Shown here piece by piece: positions 1 through 10,094 of a DNA stretch of 64,000 bases. This stretch comes from CAYXTI01 sp964468495 (GTDB taxonomy: Bacteria; Pseudomonadota; Alphaproteobacteria; Rickettsiales; Rickettsiaceae). A model generated the notes under the pieces. The model ran no database searches, was not told the origin of the DNA, and was given only the letters and a program-made list of their open reading frames with translations. A program made the translations under genes and the position numbers. Positions within the stretch are counted from its first letter, which is position 1; every line of letters starts with the position of its first letter. The stretch lies in assembly GCA_964468495.1 (NCBI GenBank), contig CAYXTI010000016.1:124001-188000 (forward strand). The letters run 5' to 3'.

Positions 1-974
1 TAAAAATTATTTTATGGGATCCAATTTTAGAAAAAGAATTAATTAATGAAAGCTTTGAATTTAAAATAATGTCATGGAGAAGAGTAGCACATAAAATTGC
101 TGATAAAATATATTATCAAGCTACCGGAAATCAAGGCTATTTTGATACAAAAATTGTTTATGTATCAGAACAAGGCCCATACTTAAAAAGAAAAAAACGT
201 ATTGCAATTATGGATCAAGACGGAGCAAATCATAGATATCTTACCAATGGTGATGATTTAGTACTTACTCCTAAATTTTCTCCTGATAATAAAGAAATTG
301 TATATTTATCTTACAAAAAACTAATACCTAAATTATACATAGTAAACTTAAAAACTGGTGTAAATAAAATATTAATTGATCTACCAGGAATGTTTTTTTC
401 TCCAAGATTTTCTCCTGATGGAGAACATCTACTGCTATCAATAGCAAAAAACTCTTCTACTCATATATATGAAATAAACTTAAGCACAAAAAAGATATCA
501 CAATTAACTACTGGTAATAGTATTAATACTTCTGCAAATTATTCTCCTGATGGGCAACAAATAGTATTTAATTCTGATCGTAACGGCACAAGGCAATTAT
601 ATATTATGAATAGAAACGGTAGTAATATTAGCCGTATAACATATGATTATGGTATATATGCTGAACCTACATGGTCTTGTGAAAATTTAATAGCATTTAC
701 TAAAATTAGTAAAGCATATGGTTTTGCAATAGGAATAATGAATGCTGAAAGTAATAATCCTTATGTAATAGAAAAATTAATTGCAAAAGGGTATTTAGTA
801 GAAAATCCTTGTTGGGCAAAAAATGGAAAAGTCTTAGTGTTTACAAAAGGAAAAAAGCCTAATAATTATAATGATTCAAATATAAATAAAATATATAGAA
901 TAGACTTTACAGGAGCCAACGAACATATGATTCCAACTCCATATGATGCTTCAGACCCTGATTGGTCAAAATAA
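1..974 (+). CDS. tolB: Tol-Pal system protein TolB, 5'-truncated by the window
   Basis: TolB is the periplasmic beta-propeller of the Tol-Pal envelope system and binds Pal during cell division. The reading frame is already open at base 3, so the gene begins before the window and the ATG at base 69 is internal. The visible part opens with the end of the alpha/beta N-terminal domain, including WRRVAHKIAD and a TGxxGYFDT(K)IVYV segment typical of TolB. Propeller blades follow, with repeated FSPDG-type and SPDNKE motifs and the NSDRNG segment. The C-terminus, ending DASDPDWSK, is family-typical. The gene converges on the minus-strand MFS transporter across 44 bases. The identification is firm; only the N-terminus is missing. 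Confidence 0.95.
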   Translation, partial: KIILWDPILEKELINESFEFKIMSWRRVAHKIADKIYYQATGNQGYFDTKIVYVSEQGPYLKRKKRIAIMDQDGANHRYLTNGDDLVLTPKFSPDNKEIVYLSYKKLIPKLYIVNLKTGVNKILIDLPGMFFSPRFSPDGEHLLLSIAKNSSTHIYEINLSTKKISQLTTGNSINTSANYSPDGQQIVFNSDRNGTRQLYIMNRNGSNISRITYDYGIYAEPTWSCENLIAFTKISKAYGFAIGIMNAESNNPYVIEKLIAKGYLVENPCWAKNGKVLVFTKGKKPNNYNDSNINKIYRIDFTGANEHMIPTPYDASDPDWSK

Positions 975-1018
975 AATATAACTAGCTCAATGCTTAATAA
1001 AGTAAAAAAATGATAATT

Positions 1019-2263
1019 TTATCCCCTGTTATTAGTGTTATAAAAATATAAAGCAACTAATCCTAATAGGACACAAATCCATATATAATAGACAGATGAT
1101 ATAATAGTTCCAGTTTTTGTTACAGCACTTTGCATTAGATAAGGAGCTGTTCCTCCAAAAATACTAGTAGCTATATTATATGACAATGCAAGAGATGTAT
1201 TTCTAATATTAGTAGGATACATTTCAAATTGTAAAGCAGGTTCAGGTCCAATATAAATAGCAGCTAAAATACTTAATAATAATTGGGCAATACAAACAAA
1301 TAGAAAACTTTTCGCTACTATAAAAAATATTAAAATAGGATATAATAAAGCTATAGCTATTAAATTAATAATGTAAATTTTTTTTCTTTCAACTCTATCT
1401 GATAACCATCCAATAAATACAGCAATAAATGCCATTAATAGATAGCATATATTATTTAAAAACCCTACATAATTAGCTTGAAACCCTCTATAAAAAACTA
1501 AATAAGATTGCATATATATAGCAACAATATAAAATAACACTGAACCAGAAGCATTAATAAAAATAGAAATTATAATTTTGTGTAAATGTTTAGTTAAAAC
1601 TATCTTTAAAGGAATTTTTGTTAAAAGACTAGAATTTTTTGCCTTTTTGAATAAAGGAGTTTCATAACTATGATATTTAAAATAGATTCCTATAAAGATA
1701 ATAATAAAACCAACAAAAAAAGGAATTCTCCATGCCCATAAAATAAATACTTCCTCAGAAAAAATATACTTTACCACTTGAACTACAACAGCACCAAATA
1801 ATATTCCTATACATATACTAGCCATAGGAATACTACCAATGAGTCCTTTTCTATTGATATCATGCTCAATAGCATATGTAATAGAACTAGTTAAAACTCC
1901 ACCCATAGATAACCCTTGTATAATTCTCATTAAAAACATAATATTAGTTGATATCACTCCTATACTATCATAACTAGGCAATAATGTAATAGCTAACATA
2001 GGAAAAGCCATACAAATTATGGCTAAACTTAAAGATACTTTTCTTCCATAAATATCACCTATAATGCCAAAAAATATTCCTCCTAATGGTCTCATTAGAT
2101 AACCTATAGCAAATAACCAAAATGCCTGTAATAAATTATCACTATTATTAATAGGAAAAAATTTTTTTGTTATAACATCAATAGAATGAGCATATAAGGA
2201 ATAATCATACCATTCAAAAGTATTTGCAATAGCACTAAAAAACATCAATTTCTTTTTATTCAT
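1019..2263 (-). CDS. MFS transporter, ProP-like (proline/betaine or other organic solute)
   Basis: This is a 12-helix major facilitator of the metabolite:H+ symporter type. Near the N-terminus are NTFEWYDYSLYA and, after TM2, GxxGDxxGRK (GIIGDIYGRK), both hallmarks of ProP/KgtP-like carriers, which are abundant in Rickettsia. The second half has the matching loop GWLSDRVERKK. The start at 2263 gives 414 residues and is preferred because its ATG overlaps the last codons of the upstream DMT gene by 8 bases, which suggests translational coupling. The longer ORF from 2293 adds ten basic residues inside that gene. The substrate cannot be told from sequence. Confidence 0.85.
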   Translation of the reverse strand: MNKKKLMFFSAIANTFEWYDYSLYAHSIDVITKKFFPINNSDNLLQAFWLFAIGYLMRPLGGIFFGIIGDIYGRKVSLSLAIICMAFPMLAITLLPSYDSIGVISTNIMFLMRIIQGLSMGGVLTSSITYAIEHDINRKGLIGSIPMASICIGILFGAVVVQVVKYIFSEEVFILWAWRIPFFVGFIIIFIGIYFKYHSYETPLFKKAKNSSLLTKIPLKIVLTKHLHKIIISIFINASGSVLFYIVAIYMQSYLVFYRGFQANYVGFLNNICYLLMAFIAVFIGWLSDRVERKKIYIINLIAIALLYPILIFFIVAKSFLFVCIAQLLLSILAAIYIGPEPALQFEMYPTNIRNTSLALSYNIATSIFGGTAPYLMQSAVTKTGTIISSVYYIWICVLLGLVALYFYNTNNRG

Positions 2264-3149
2264 TTTCTGAAACTTTTTTTTCTGAATATACAAGAAATAA
2301 AGTAGATGGAATAATTATTAATGCTCCGTAAAAAGTAAATTTTGTAGGTATTTCATCAAATACAAAATATGCTATGATAGTTGAGATAATAAACTCTAAG
2401 TATCTATAAGGAGCTACAGCAGTTACATCTATTTGTTTAAATGCTTTTAACAAAAACAATAAAATTAAATTTGCACTTATACCTAAAAAGAATAAAAACA
2501 CAAATTGATTAATAGTAGGATATACCCAATTCTTAAAGGTAGAAAAAAAAGAAAGTATAGTTGTAACTAAAGCTGGATAAAATAATATATTAAGCATTTG
2601 TTCATGTTTTATAAATTTCTTATTTATAACATCAAGTGAAGCAAAAAAAATAGCAGCAAAAATAAAAACTAGTATTTCTAACTTATAATAAGTTACAGAA
2701 TTAATTGTTATTTCTGGTAGTAATATTATAAGTAAACCTATAAAAGCTATACTAATACTCACCCATCGTTGCCATATAATGCATTCATCTAAAAATATTT
2801 TACTCAATACAAGAACAAAAACTGGAATTGAAAAACTAATAACAGTAGAAGTAGCTATAGGAACTATTAATAAACCATAACCCCATCCTATCATTGCAAA
2901 AAATAATAAGATACCTCTAAATATATGTATTATAATACCATTAATTGGTTTAAATATATTTATTTTTTTATAAATAAAAAAAGGAATTAATGTAATAGTA
3001 CAAAATAAAAATCGAAAAAAAACTACTTCATATATATCTAAACTAGCTGTAACATACTTGGTAAGTATGTCATTAATTACACTACTTATTAAACTTAATA
3101 TAAACCATAAAACTCCTTTAAAATAAGAGCTAATTTTTTGTTTAATCAC
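2256..3149 (-). CDS. EamA/DMT-family permease
   Basis: This 297-residue protein has ten predicted membrane segments in two homologous EamA halves. The first half has DILTKYVTASLDIYEVVFFR, with the N-terminal K/R and FxR features of the drug/metabolite superfamily. The second half repeats the layout around residues 160-290. Rickettsiales carry many EamA paralogues, and one Rickettsia member transports S-adenosylmethionine, but that role cannot be assigned here. It is the first gene of a two-gene minus-strand unit with the MFS transporter, whose start overlaps its stop. Both import or export small solutes, fitting an intracellular lifestyle. Confidence 0.85.
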   Translation of the reverse strand: MIKQKISSYFKGVLWFILSLISSVINDILTKYVTASLDIYEVVFFRFLFCTITLIPFFIYKKINIFKPINGIIIHIFRGILLFFAMIGWGYGLLIVPIATSTVISFSIPVFVLVLSKIFLDECIIWQRWVSISIAFIGLLIILLPEITINSVTYYKLEILVFIFAAIFFASLDVINKKFIKHEQMLNILFYPALVTTILSFFSTFKNWVYPTINQFVFLFFLGISANLILLFLLKAFKQIDVTAVAPYRYLEFIISTIIAYFVFDEIPTKFTFYGALIIIPSTLFLVYSEKKVSENE

Positions 3150-3679
3150 AATAATAAAAATTCACCTTTTTTAAATTTTAGCATTTTAAACTTATATTAA
3201 GTTTACTTAAGATGTATCTATAAGTTTTATATAAAAATTTAAGTATTTTAAGAATCAAAATCTAGCTAGCCTTATTAAGGCATAATCATATTAAATTTTT
3301 TTTAATTAGTCTAGTAGTATAATTAATACTAATAATACCAGTTTCAAATATTTTTAAAATCCGATTTTTTAGAACTCAATAATATAAAAAATATTACTTA
3401 TTTAATAAATATATTTAATATGATAAACTAAAAACTATAATGTTATTCTATAATGTATAGTCTTTTAGATAAAAATAAATAAAAACAACTATAATTATTT
3501 ATGTATGCTAATAAAATAACTATTAGACCATAAATAATGGATTTAGACTTTTTTTTAATAAGATTATGTGTAATAATCTTCTTGAAATTAGTGAATTTGA
3601 TCATTATATATCTATATTACTAAGATCATAACTAAAATAATTGTAAAAATTAAGATTAAGTAATGAAAAATATAATATA
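3150..3679. other. 530-base intergenic region between divergent transporter and lon genes
   Basis: No gene is seen. It holds a short inverted repeat with GCCTTA/TAAGGC arms at 3269-3281. Nearer lon there is an 8-bp dyad directly abutting a well-spaced promoter (listed separately). The rest is AT-rich sequence without recognisable structure. Confidence 0.6.
3560..3610 (+). promoter_or_regulatory. Probable lon promoter with abutting dyad
   Basis: A -35-like TTGAAA at 3582-3587 and a -10-like TATATA at 3605-3610 are separated by 17 bases, about 70 bases before the lon ATG. The -35 sits in CTTGAA, which also matches the -35 of alphaproteobacterial heat-shock (sigma-32) promoters, though the -10 looks like a housekeeping one. 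Immediately upstream is a perfect dyad, AAGATTAT-GTGTA-ATAATCTT (3560-3580), ending one base before CTTGAA. It could be an operator or a binding site for an activator. Functional assignment is inference. Confidence 0.5.
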
Positions 3680-5995
3680 ATGGATACAATAAAAAAAGTT
3701 CTTCCTTTGTTACCCCTACGCGATATAGTAATTTTCCCAGGAACACCTACATCTGTATTAATAGGAAGAGAAAAATCCTTAAACTCCCTTGTTGTAGCAC
3801 AAAAAATAGGTGAAGGGAATCAAATACTAATTGTTGCTCAAAAAAGAAACGATATCGATGCTCCTAGTGCCAGTGATTTGTTTACAATTGGAGGATTAGC
3901 AAAAATTATACAAACGGTAAAGTTACCAAATAATAGCGCAAGAATTATTATTGAAGTTATTAATAGAGTTAAATTATCTGAAATTAAAATTAATGATCAT
4001 ATTGAAGCAAAATATACTATTATTCCAGATGAAGAAGTAACTAACCTTGATTTACTTAATGAAACAACTCTCAATTTAATTGAGAATTTTAAACAATATA
4101 CTAGACATAATAAAAAAATAAATATTGAAATAATCAATATTATTACTAAACAAAAAAACCCAAGCTATATTATATATATAATAGCATCACACTTAACAAA
4201 CTACTTAGAAATAAAACAAAAGCTTCTTGAAGAAGTTAACGTGTTAAAACGAGCTAAAATGCTCCTTCAAATTATTACATCTGAAAATATTCAAATAGAT
4301 ACTGAACAACATATACATCAAAAAGTTCGTAAACAAATTGAAAAAAATCAAAGAGATTTCTATCTAAACGAGCAATTAAAAGCAATTCAACAAGAAATAG
4401 ATGAAGGTAATGAAAAGTCAGATTTTTTTGATTTAACAAAAAAAATTAAAAAACTTAACTTATCAAGTGAAGCTAAAGAAAAAGCTGATAGTGAAATAAA
4501 AAAATTAAAAATGATGAATCAATTATCAGCTGAATCATCTGTAACAAGAAACTATTTAGAAGTACTTTTGTCTATGCCTTGGGGGAAAAATACTCAAGAC
4601 TCAATTAACATTGATAAAAGTGAAATTATTTTAGATAGGGACCATTATGGCTTAAAAAAAGTTAAAGAAAGAATAATTGAATATTTATCTGTGTTAAAAA
4701 GATCAAAAAAAATTAAAGGTCCTATATTATGTTTAATTGGTCCCCCTGGAGTTGGAAAAACATCTTTAGTTAAATCTATAGCTGAGGCCATGAATCGCTA
4801 TTATACAAAATTTGCTTTAGGAGGTCTTAGAGACGAAGCAGAAATAAGAGGACATAGAAGAACTTATCTTGGATCAATGCCTGGAAAGATTATTAACTTA
4901 ATTAAGAAAGCAAAAGTTGATAATCCTGTAATGTTATTAGATGAAATTGATAAAATGAGTTCAGATTGGAGAGGAGATCCTGCATCAGCATTGCTTGAGG
5001 TTTTAGATCCTGAACAAAATTCTCATTTTGTTGATCATTATTTAGAGGTAGAATATGATTTATCAAATGTTGTATTTATTGCAACAGCTAACTCTTATGA
5101 TCTACCTAAAGCATTAATTGATAGAATGGAGATTATTAATATTAGCGGTTATCTAGAAGAAGAAAAATTACAAATTGCTAAAAATTATTTAATAAAAAAA
5201 CAAATAACCATACACGGATTAAATAAAAAGGAATTAACTATTCCTGATGAGACAATATTAGAGGTAATCAAATACTATACAAAAGAATCTGGTGTTAGAA
5301 CTTTAGAAAGAGCTATTGGAACTTTATCTAGAAAGGCTTTAACTAAAATTTTAAAAAATCCTAAAATTAAAAATATCACGATTAATTCTGATATGTTAGA
5401 AGAATACTTAGGAGTAAAACAATATAAATATGGGTTAGCAGAACAAGAAAACCAAGTTGGAGCAACTACTGGTCTTGCTTACTCTTCAGTTGGAGGAGAT
5501 TTATTAACTATAGAAGCAGTATCTTTTAAAGGAAAGGGAGGGATTAAAGCGACTGGAAAACTTGGAGAAGTAATGAAAGAATCTGCTGAAGCTGCTTACA
5601 GTTGTTTCTTATCTAATACTCAAATATTAGGTATTTCAGAAAAAAATTATAAATCAATAGATATACATCTACATGTCCCTGAAGGAGCTATTCCTAAAGA
5701 TGGGCCTTCTGCTGGAATTGCAATTTATACAACATTAGTATCATTAATGACTAAAAAACCTGTGAGTAAAGATATTGCAATGACAGGAGAAATTACACTA
5801 CGTGGTCGAGTGTTAGCTATTGGAGGGTTAAAAGAAAAGTTACTAGCTGCTAGTAGAGGAGGAATAAAAAAAGTGCTTATACCTAATGATAACATTAAGG
5901 ATTTAAAAGAAGTTCCTGATAATATAAAAAAAACATTAGAAATAATTCCTGTTAATAATGTTGCAGAGGTTATAGAACAAGCTCTAGTTGAGTAA
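3680..5995 (+). CDS. lon: ATP-dependent protease La (Lon)
   Basis: Lon degrades misfolded and regulatory proteins in the cytoplasm as a homohexamer. The 771-residue protein has the full LonA layout. The N-terminal substrate domain starts with LPLLPLRDIVIFPG and is followed by a coiled-coil linker (about 190-300). The AAA+ module has Walker A GPPGVGKTS near residue 354 and Walker B VMLLDEIDKM. The C-terminal peptidase domain has Ser677 in PKDGPSAG and Lys718 in GGLKEK as the catalytic dyad. Length is normal for the family. The gene stands alone, behind a plausible promoter, and converges on ftsH, so two membrane/cytosol quality-control proteases are neighbours. No clear Shine-Dalgarno sequence precedes the ATG. 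Confidence 0.97.
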   Translation: MDTIKKVLPLLPLRDIVIFPGTPTSVLIGREKSLNSLVVAQKIGEGNQILIVAQKRNDIDAPSASDLFTIGGLAKIIQTVKLPNNSARIIIEVINRVKLSEIKINDHIEAKYTIIPDEEVTNLDLLNETTLNLIENFKQYTRHNKKINIEIINIITKQKNPSYIIYIIASHLTNYLEIKQKLLEEVNVLKRAKMLLQIITSENIQIDTEQHIHQKVRKQIEKNQRDFYLNEQLKAIQQEIDEGNEKSDFFDLTKKIKKLNLSSEAKEKADSEIKKLKMMNQLSAESSVTRNYLEVLLSMPWGKNTQDSINIDKSEIILDRDHYGLKKVKERIIEYLSVLKRSKKIKGPILCLIGPPGVGKTSLVKSIAEAMNRYYTKFALGGLRDEAEIRGHRRTYLGSMPGKIINLIKKAKVDNPVMLLDEIDKMSSDWRGDPASALLEVLDPEQNSHFVDHYLEVEYDLSNVVFIATANSYDLPKALIDRMEIINISGYLEEEKLQIAKNYLIKKQITIHGLNKKELTIPDETILEVIKYYTKESGVRTLERAIGTLSRKALTKILKNPKIKNITINSDMLEEYLGVKQYKYGLAEQENQVGATTGLAYSSVGGDLLTIEAVSFKGKGGIKATGKLGEVMKESAEAAYSCFLSNTQILGISEKNYKSIDIHLHVPEGAIPKDGPSAGIAIYTTLVSLMTKKPVSKDIAMTGEITLRGRVLAIGGLKEKLLAASRGGIKKVLIPNDNIKDLKEVPDNIKKTLEIIPVNNVAEVIEQALVE

Positions 5996-6418
5996 GAACA
6001 AGCTCTTATCACTAAGTCTTTATGTATATAACAAATCTATTTTAGCTAATATTTATCTAATCCTAAAATAATTTACTTTTATATCTATCTTATTTTAACC
6101 TTGATAACAAAATATGACAATATAGTTTATTGTACTTTAAATTCCTACAATTATTATTAATTACTTTATATATCTAGCAAAAATTTATCCTACACTAAAT
6201 AAAAGCTAATCTTATTAATAGTTGTCTTAATAAGAATATAATATAAAAACAAAAATTATATATATTAGAAAATATCAATCTTAATGTAAAATAAATATAC
6301 TTTAATAATAAACACTTATTAAATTCTTTACTAATACTAGTTAGGTGAATATATAATTATTATAAAATATTCTTCAGTTATATGTTTTTTTGCTTATAGC
6401 ATTATAGCAAAACGATAA
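5996..6418. other. 423-base spacer between convergent lon and ftsH
   Basis: No ORF of note is seen. An inverted repeat with TCTTATTA/TAATAAGA arms and a 10-base loop lies at 6210-6235 and may take part in transcription termination, but no clean T-run follows it. Long antisense frames extending from lon into this spacer are judged to be chance. Confidence 0.5.
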
Positions 6419-8284
6419 TCATTCTTTATTAACCTGTATATCATTTAAAACCATTGGAAATACAGGATCATCCTCGCTATTAATGTTATTACCTAACAAT
6501 ACATGTTTAATTTGTTTACCTGAAAGAGTTTCTTTATCAATTAAAGTTTTAGCTAATAAATGTAACTGATCTATATGCTTAGTTAATATATCTTTTGCTA
6601 AATTGTAACCATCATCTATAATTTTCTTTATCTCAGAATCAATAACCTCAGCTGTATTATCAGATTTATTACGATCATGACCTCCTGCATTATTATAATA
6701 AGAATTATCATTACTAGCACCATAAAATATTGGTCCTATCTTGCTACTAAGTCCCCATTCGGTTACCATAGCTTTAGCCATATTAGTTGCCATTTTTATA
6801 TCTGAAGAAGCTCCAGAAGTAACCTTTTCTGTGCCAAAAATGATCTCTTCAGCTACCCTACCTGCCATAGCAACAGCAATATCAGCTTTCATTTTTTCAA
6901 AAGTCATAGAAAATCTATCATTCTCTGGCAATCTTAAAACCATCCCTAATGCCCTTCCACGAGGAATAATAGTAGCTTTATGAATAGGATCAGAAGCCTT
7001 ACAATAAAGTCCTACTAATGCATGACCACTTTCATGATAAGCTGTTAGTTTTTTTTCATCATCAGACATTGCTAAACTTTTTCTTTCTACTCCCATTAAG
7101 ACTTTATCTTTAGCTTCCTCAAAATCTTTCATCTCAACCATAGATTTACTAGATCTAGCAGCAATTAATGCAGCTTCATTTACAAGATTCTGTAATTCTG
7201 CGCCAGAAAATCCTGGAGTTCCTCGTGCAATAATTCTCAAATCGACCTTTTCAGAATACTTTATCTTTTTGGCATGTACTTTTAAAATTTTTTCTCGTCC
7301 ATTTATATCAGGATTTGATACCGTAATTTGCCTATCAAACCTACCAGGACGTAACAAAGCAGGATCTAATACATCAGGCCTATTAGTAGCAGCAATAATC
7401 ACAACACCTTCATTTGATTCAAAGCCATCCATTTCAACTAACATTTGATTAAGTGTTTGTTCTCTCTCATCATTACCCCCTCCAAGTCCAATACCTCTAT
7501 GTCTACCAACAGCATCAATTTCATCAATAAATATAATACATGGAGCATTTCTCTTCCCTTGCTCAAACATATCACGTACCCTACTTGCACCTACACCTAC
7601 AAACATCTCTACAAAATCTGATCCTGAAATACTAAAAAAAGGAACATTTGCTTCACCAGCAATAGCTTTAGCTAATAATGTTTTCCCAGCACCAGGAGGA
7701 CCAATTAAAAGACATCCTTTAGGTATTTGCCCCCCTAATTTTTGAAATTTATTAGGATTCCTTAAAAAATCAACAATTTCAGCTAATTCCTCTTTTGCTT
7801 CATCAATACCAGCTACATCAGCAAAAGTAATTTTAGGCCCTTTATCAGATGATAATTTTGCTTTTGATTTTCCAAACCCCATACCTTTGCTACCACTTTG
7901 CATCTGACGCATGAAAAACACTGAAATACCAATTAACAATAACATAGGAAAGGATGATAAGAAAATACTAAATAATGAATTCATTCTAGTATCTATAGGC
8001 ATAACATCAGTATATACTCCATTTGCATTTAATTTATCAATTAACCCAGGATAATCTGCGGCATATGTTTTAAAATAACCCCCATCAACAAAACGACCTT
8101 CAATTGTACGCCCCTGTATCTTAACAGCAGTCACCTGTTGCTCATCTACTTTATTTAAAAAATCTGAAAAGGCCAATCTTTCACTTATACTCCCTATATT
8201 ATCTCCTTTAATTGCATTGAAGATAATTATCATTAGTACAAAAATAGAAACCCAAATTAAAATATTTTTTTGTTGATTATTCAT
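6419..8284 (-). CDS. ftsH: ATP-dependent zinc metalloprotease FtsH
   Basis: FtsH is the membrane-anchored AAA+ protease that extracts and degrades membrane proteins and unstable regulators. Two membrane segments (about residues 8-25 and 105-124) flank a short periplasmic domain. They are followed by Walker A GPPGAGKT near residue 196, Walker B IIFIDEIDAVGR, the second region of homology ending RPGRFDRQI, and the zinc site HESGH near residue 418. The length of 621 residues is normal. It lies 9 bases behind tilS on the same strand, the tilS-ftsH order common in proteobacteria, so the two are probably co-transcribed. Confidence 0.97.
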   Translation of the reverse strand: MNNQQKNILIWVSIFVLMIIIFNAIKGDNIGSISERLAFSDFLNKVDEQQVTAVKIQGRTIEGRFVDGGYFKTYAADYPGLIDKLNANGVYTDVMPIDTRMNSLFSIFLSSFPMLLLIGISVFFMRQMQSGSKGMGFGKSKAKLSSDKGPKITFADVAGIDEAKEELAEIVDFLRNPNKFQKLGGQIPKGCLLIGPPGAGKTLLAKAIAGEANVPFFSISGSDFVEMFVGVGASRVRDMFEQGKRNAPCIIFIDEIDAVGRHRGIGLGGGNDEREQTLNQMLVEMDGFESNEGVVIIAATNRPDVLDPALLRPGRFDRQITVSNPDINGREKILKVHAKKIKYSEKVDLRIIARGTPGFSGAELQNLVNEAALIAARSSKSMVEMKDFEEAKDKVLMGVERKSLAMSDDEKKLTAYHESGHALVGLYCKASDPIHKATIIPRGRALGMVLRLPENDRFSMTFEKMKADIAVAMAGRVAEEIIFGTEKVTSGASSDIKMATNMAKAMVTEWGLSSKIGPIFYGASNDNSYYNNAGGHDRNKSDNTAEVIDSEIKKIIDDGYNLAKDILTKHIDQLHLLAKTLIDKETLSGKQIKHVLLGNNINSEDDPVFPMVLNDIQVNKE

Positions 8285-8293
8285 TACAAACTA

Positions 8294-9652
8294 CTACAAA
8301 AAGTGAACAAAACGCGAAATATACCTTGGTTTAAATATTATATCAAATAAACCATCTAAATCAATGCTATCATAATATGATATATGAGGAATTGCTATGA
8401 TTTTTTTAAAACTTTTTATTACAGGAAAGGTAAATAATATTGATTTACAAATACTTTTTTTTAAAAAAAGAAAAGTATTTAATCTAATTTCTTTAGGATA
8501 ATCTAGTTTATCCATAATAAAATTAAAATCATTTAAAGTAAATTTTTTAATAGATAAACTATTTGCAACAATCAATTTATTGATATAAGAATCACTATTA
8601 TCAATAGTAATTAAAAATCTATTATCCCAAATAATTTTGTTAGATAAAAGTTTATATCCATCATAAATCTTATTTAATTCTTTATAAATAACAATATATT
8701 CACCAGCTGATTCAATAACACATGAATGTAAAGTATTCTTTACCAAAAGACCATTATCAATTAAACTAATTAAATGTTTAGAATTCCTATACCTAGGTGT
8801 ATGTAGTAATCCACTAACTATTGTTAATAAATAATGTAATAAATACACTTTTATTTCATATTCTAAAACGTTATAGCTAGTAATATTAAAAAAAACTATC
8901 CCTAAACTGCTTATATTGACAATTTCTGCTAGTGCTTTTATTAATTGATCATTAAGATATTGAGCTTTTTCGTTTACCTGATTGATCTCATTATATATAG
9001 TAACTCTCTCTTTCTGAGATAATTTTGTTAAATATTGTCTAATTCTAGTCCTTGTATATTTATTATTATAATTAGATTCATCGTCAACCCATAACCACTT
9101 TTCTTGCTCCAAATAACTCTTTAATTGACTTTTTTTGAAACTATGCAAAGGACGAATAATTGCGACATCATTCCAATAATTTAAATTATTAAAACTAAGA
9201 CCTAAAATCCCTGATTTACGGTTTTTGCGAAAAAGAAAATTTTCCACTATATCATCCATATGGTGAGCTGTTAATAAAAACTTAATTCCTAATTTATTAC
9301 ATATTTCTGTCATTAAATTGTAACGTCCTTCCCTAGCTTTATTTTGTATATTGGAATAATTATTGCTGTAATTATTCCAAGATAATATAATACATTCATG
9401 ATTTAACATTTGTGCTTTATTTTTAACAAAAAGAGCATCTTTTTTTGCATTTTCACGTAAATTGTGATCTACTGTTAATATAGTTAATGTAACAATATTT
9501 TCTTTACACCATTTAGAAGTCATGCACAATAAAGCCATTGAATCTATTCCACCTGAAACTGCTATTGCTATATGATTAGGCAAAGTTTTCGAAAAAAAAA
9601 ACAATAAATTATTATAATATTTCTTCTCTAAATAAATATTATTATTAATCAT
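8294..9652 (-). CDS. tilS: tRNA(Ile)-lysidine synthase TilS
   Basis: TilS modifies C34 of the CAU-anticodon isoleucine tRNA to lysidine so that it reads AUA codons, an essential step in an AUA-rich genome like this one. The N-type ATP pyrophosphatase PP-loop SGGIDS is at residues 33-38, followed by VDHNLR and HHMDDIVEN, which are diagnostic of TilS. The C-terminal half is weakly conserved, as is usual in Rickettsiales. The protein has 452 residues, a full length for the family. It is the promoter-proximal gene of a tilS-ftsH pair and is divergent from nrdA across 442 bases. Confidence 0.93.
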   Translation of the reverse strand: MINNNIYLEKKYYNNLLFFFSKTLPNHIAIAVSGGIDSMALLCMTSKWCKENIVTLTILTVDHNLRENAKKDALFVKNKAQMLNHECIILSWNNYSNNYSNIQNKAREGRYNLMTEICNKLGIKFLLTAHHMDDIVENFLFRKNRKSGILGLSFNNLNYWNDVAIIRPLHSFKKSQLKSYLEQEKWLWVDDESNYNNKYTRTRIRQYLTKLSQKERVTIYNEINQVNEKAQYLNDQLIKALAEIVNISSLGIVFFNITSYNVLEYEIKVYLLHYLLTIVSGLLHTPRYRNSKHLISLIDNGLLVKNTLHSCVIESAGEYIVIYKELNKIYDGYKLLSNKIIWDNRFLITIDNSDSYINKLIVANSLSIKKFTLNDFNFIMDKLDYPKEIRLNTFLFLKKSICKSILFTFPVIKSFKKIIAIPHISYYDSIDLDGLFDIIFKPRYISRFVHFL

Positions 9653-10094
9653 AAAAATTTTTTATTTACTTTAATAATAAGTAGCAATTATTCTAAAGAC
9701 TTAAAATAAATAATCACAAATCAAATAAAAATACAACAAATATTAGAATTTAAATTCTAATAAAATAAATATTGGTAGTATATATTTCTTTACCATTAGT
9801 AGCTCTTAGTTTTTATATTTAACACTAAAAATTATTTTTTCTCTAAAAAAAAATAATTATATACAAATTTTTGAGATTACCTAATCAAATAAAACATTAT
9901 TTCTATTGCTACTTAAATTATTTTTATAATAGAATATATAATCCTAATAATCATTAAATAATCGATTTTTAATTTATATCTAAATAAAAAATTAATACTG
10001 ATATAAAAGAAAATTAACACTGTATTAAAAATTATAACTACTTGAATATAACAATACAATTTTTAAATAAATATTTAAGCAAAGGTTAATAATA
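9653..10094. other. 442-base divergent intergenic region tilS/nrdA
   Basis: No gene is seen. The notable structure is a perfect 22-bp palindrome at 9741-9762, about 90 bases before the tilS start. No NrdR-box pair could be recognised upstream of nrdA. The remainder is low-complexity AT sequence. Confidence 0.5.
9741..9762. repeat. Perfect 22-bp palindrome
   Basis: The arm TATTAGAATTT is followed directly by its exact reverse complement, AAATTCTAATA. It lies in the divergent tilS/nrdA spacer, where a symmetric protein-binding site would be plausible. It has no following T-run and no loop, so it is a poor terminator. The role is unknown. Confidence 0.6.

Noticed and set aside
2264..2293. Ten-residue N-terminal extension of the MFS transporter
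   Set aside because: The inner ATG has the tight 8-base coupling to the upstream gene, and the family begins shortly before NTFEWYDY.
5725..6012. 95-codon minus-strand ORF inside the end of lon
   Set aside because: It is antisense to the conserved Lon peptidase domain, with no ribosome site and no family resemblance; a shadow frame.
9653..10094. NrdR boxes upstream of nrdA
   Set aside because: No 16-bp ACA-C-A-TAT-T-G-TGT-like pair was found; the 22-bp palindrome has a different sequence and lies near tilS.
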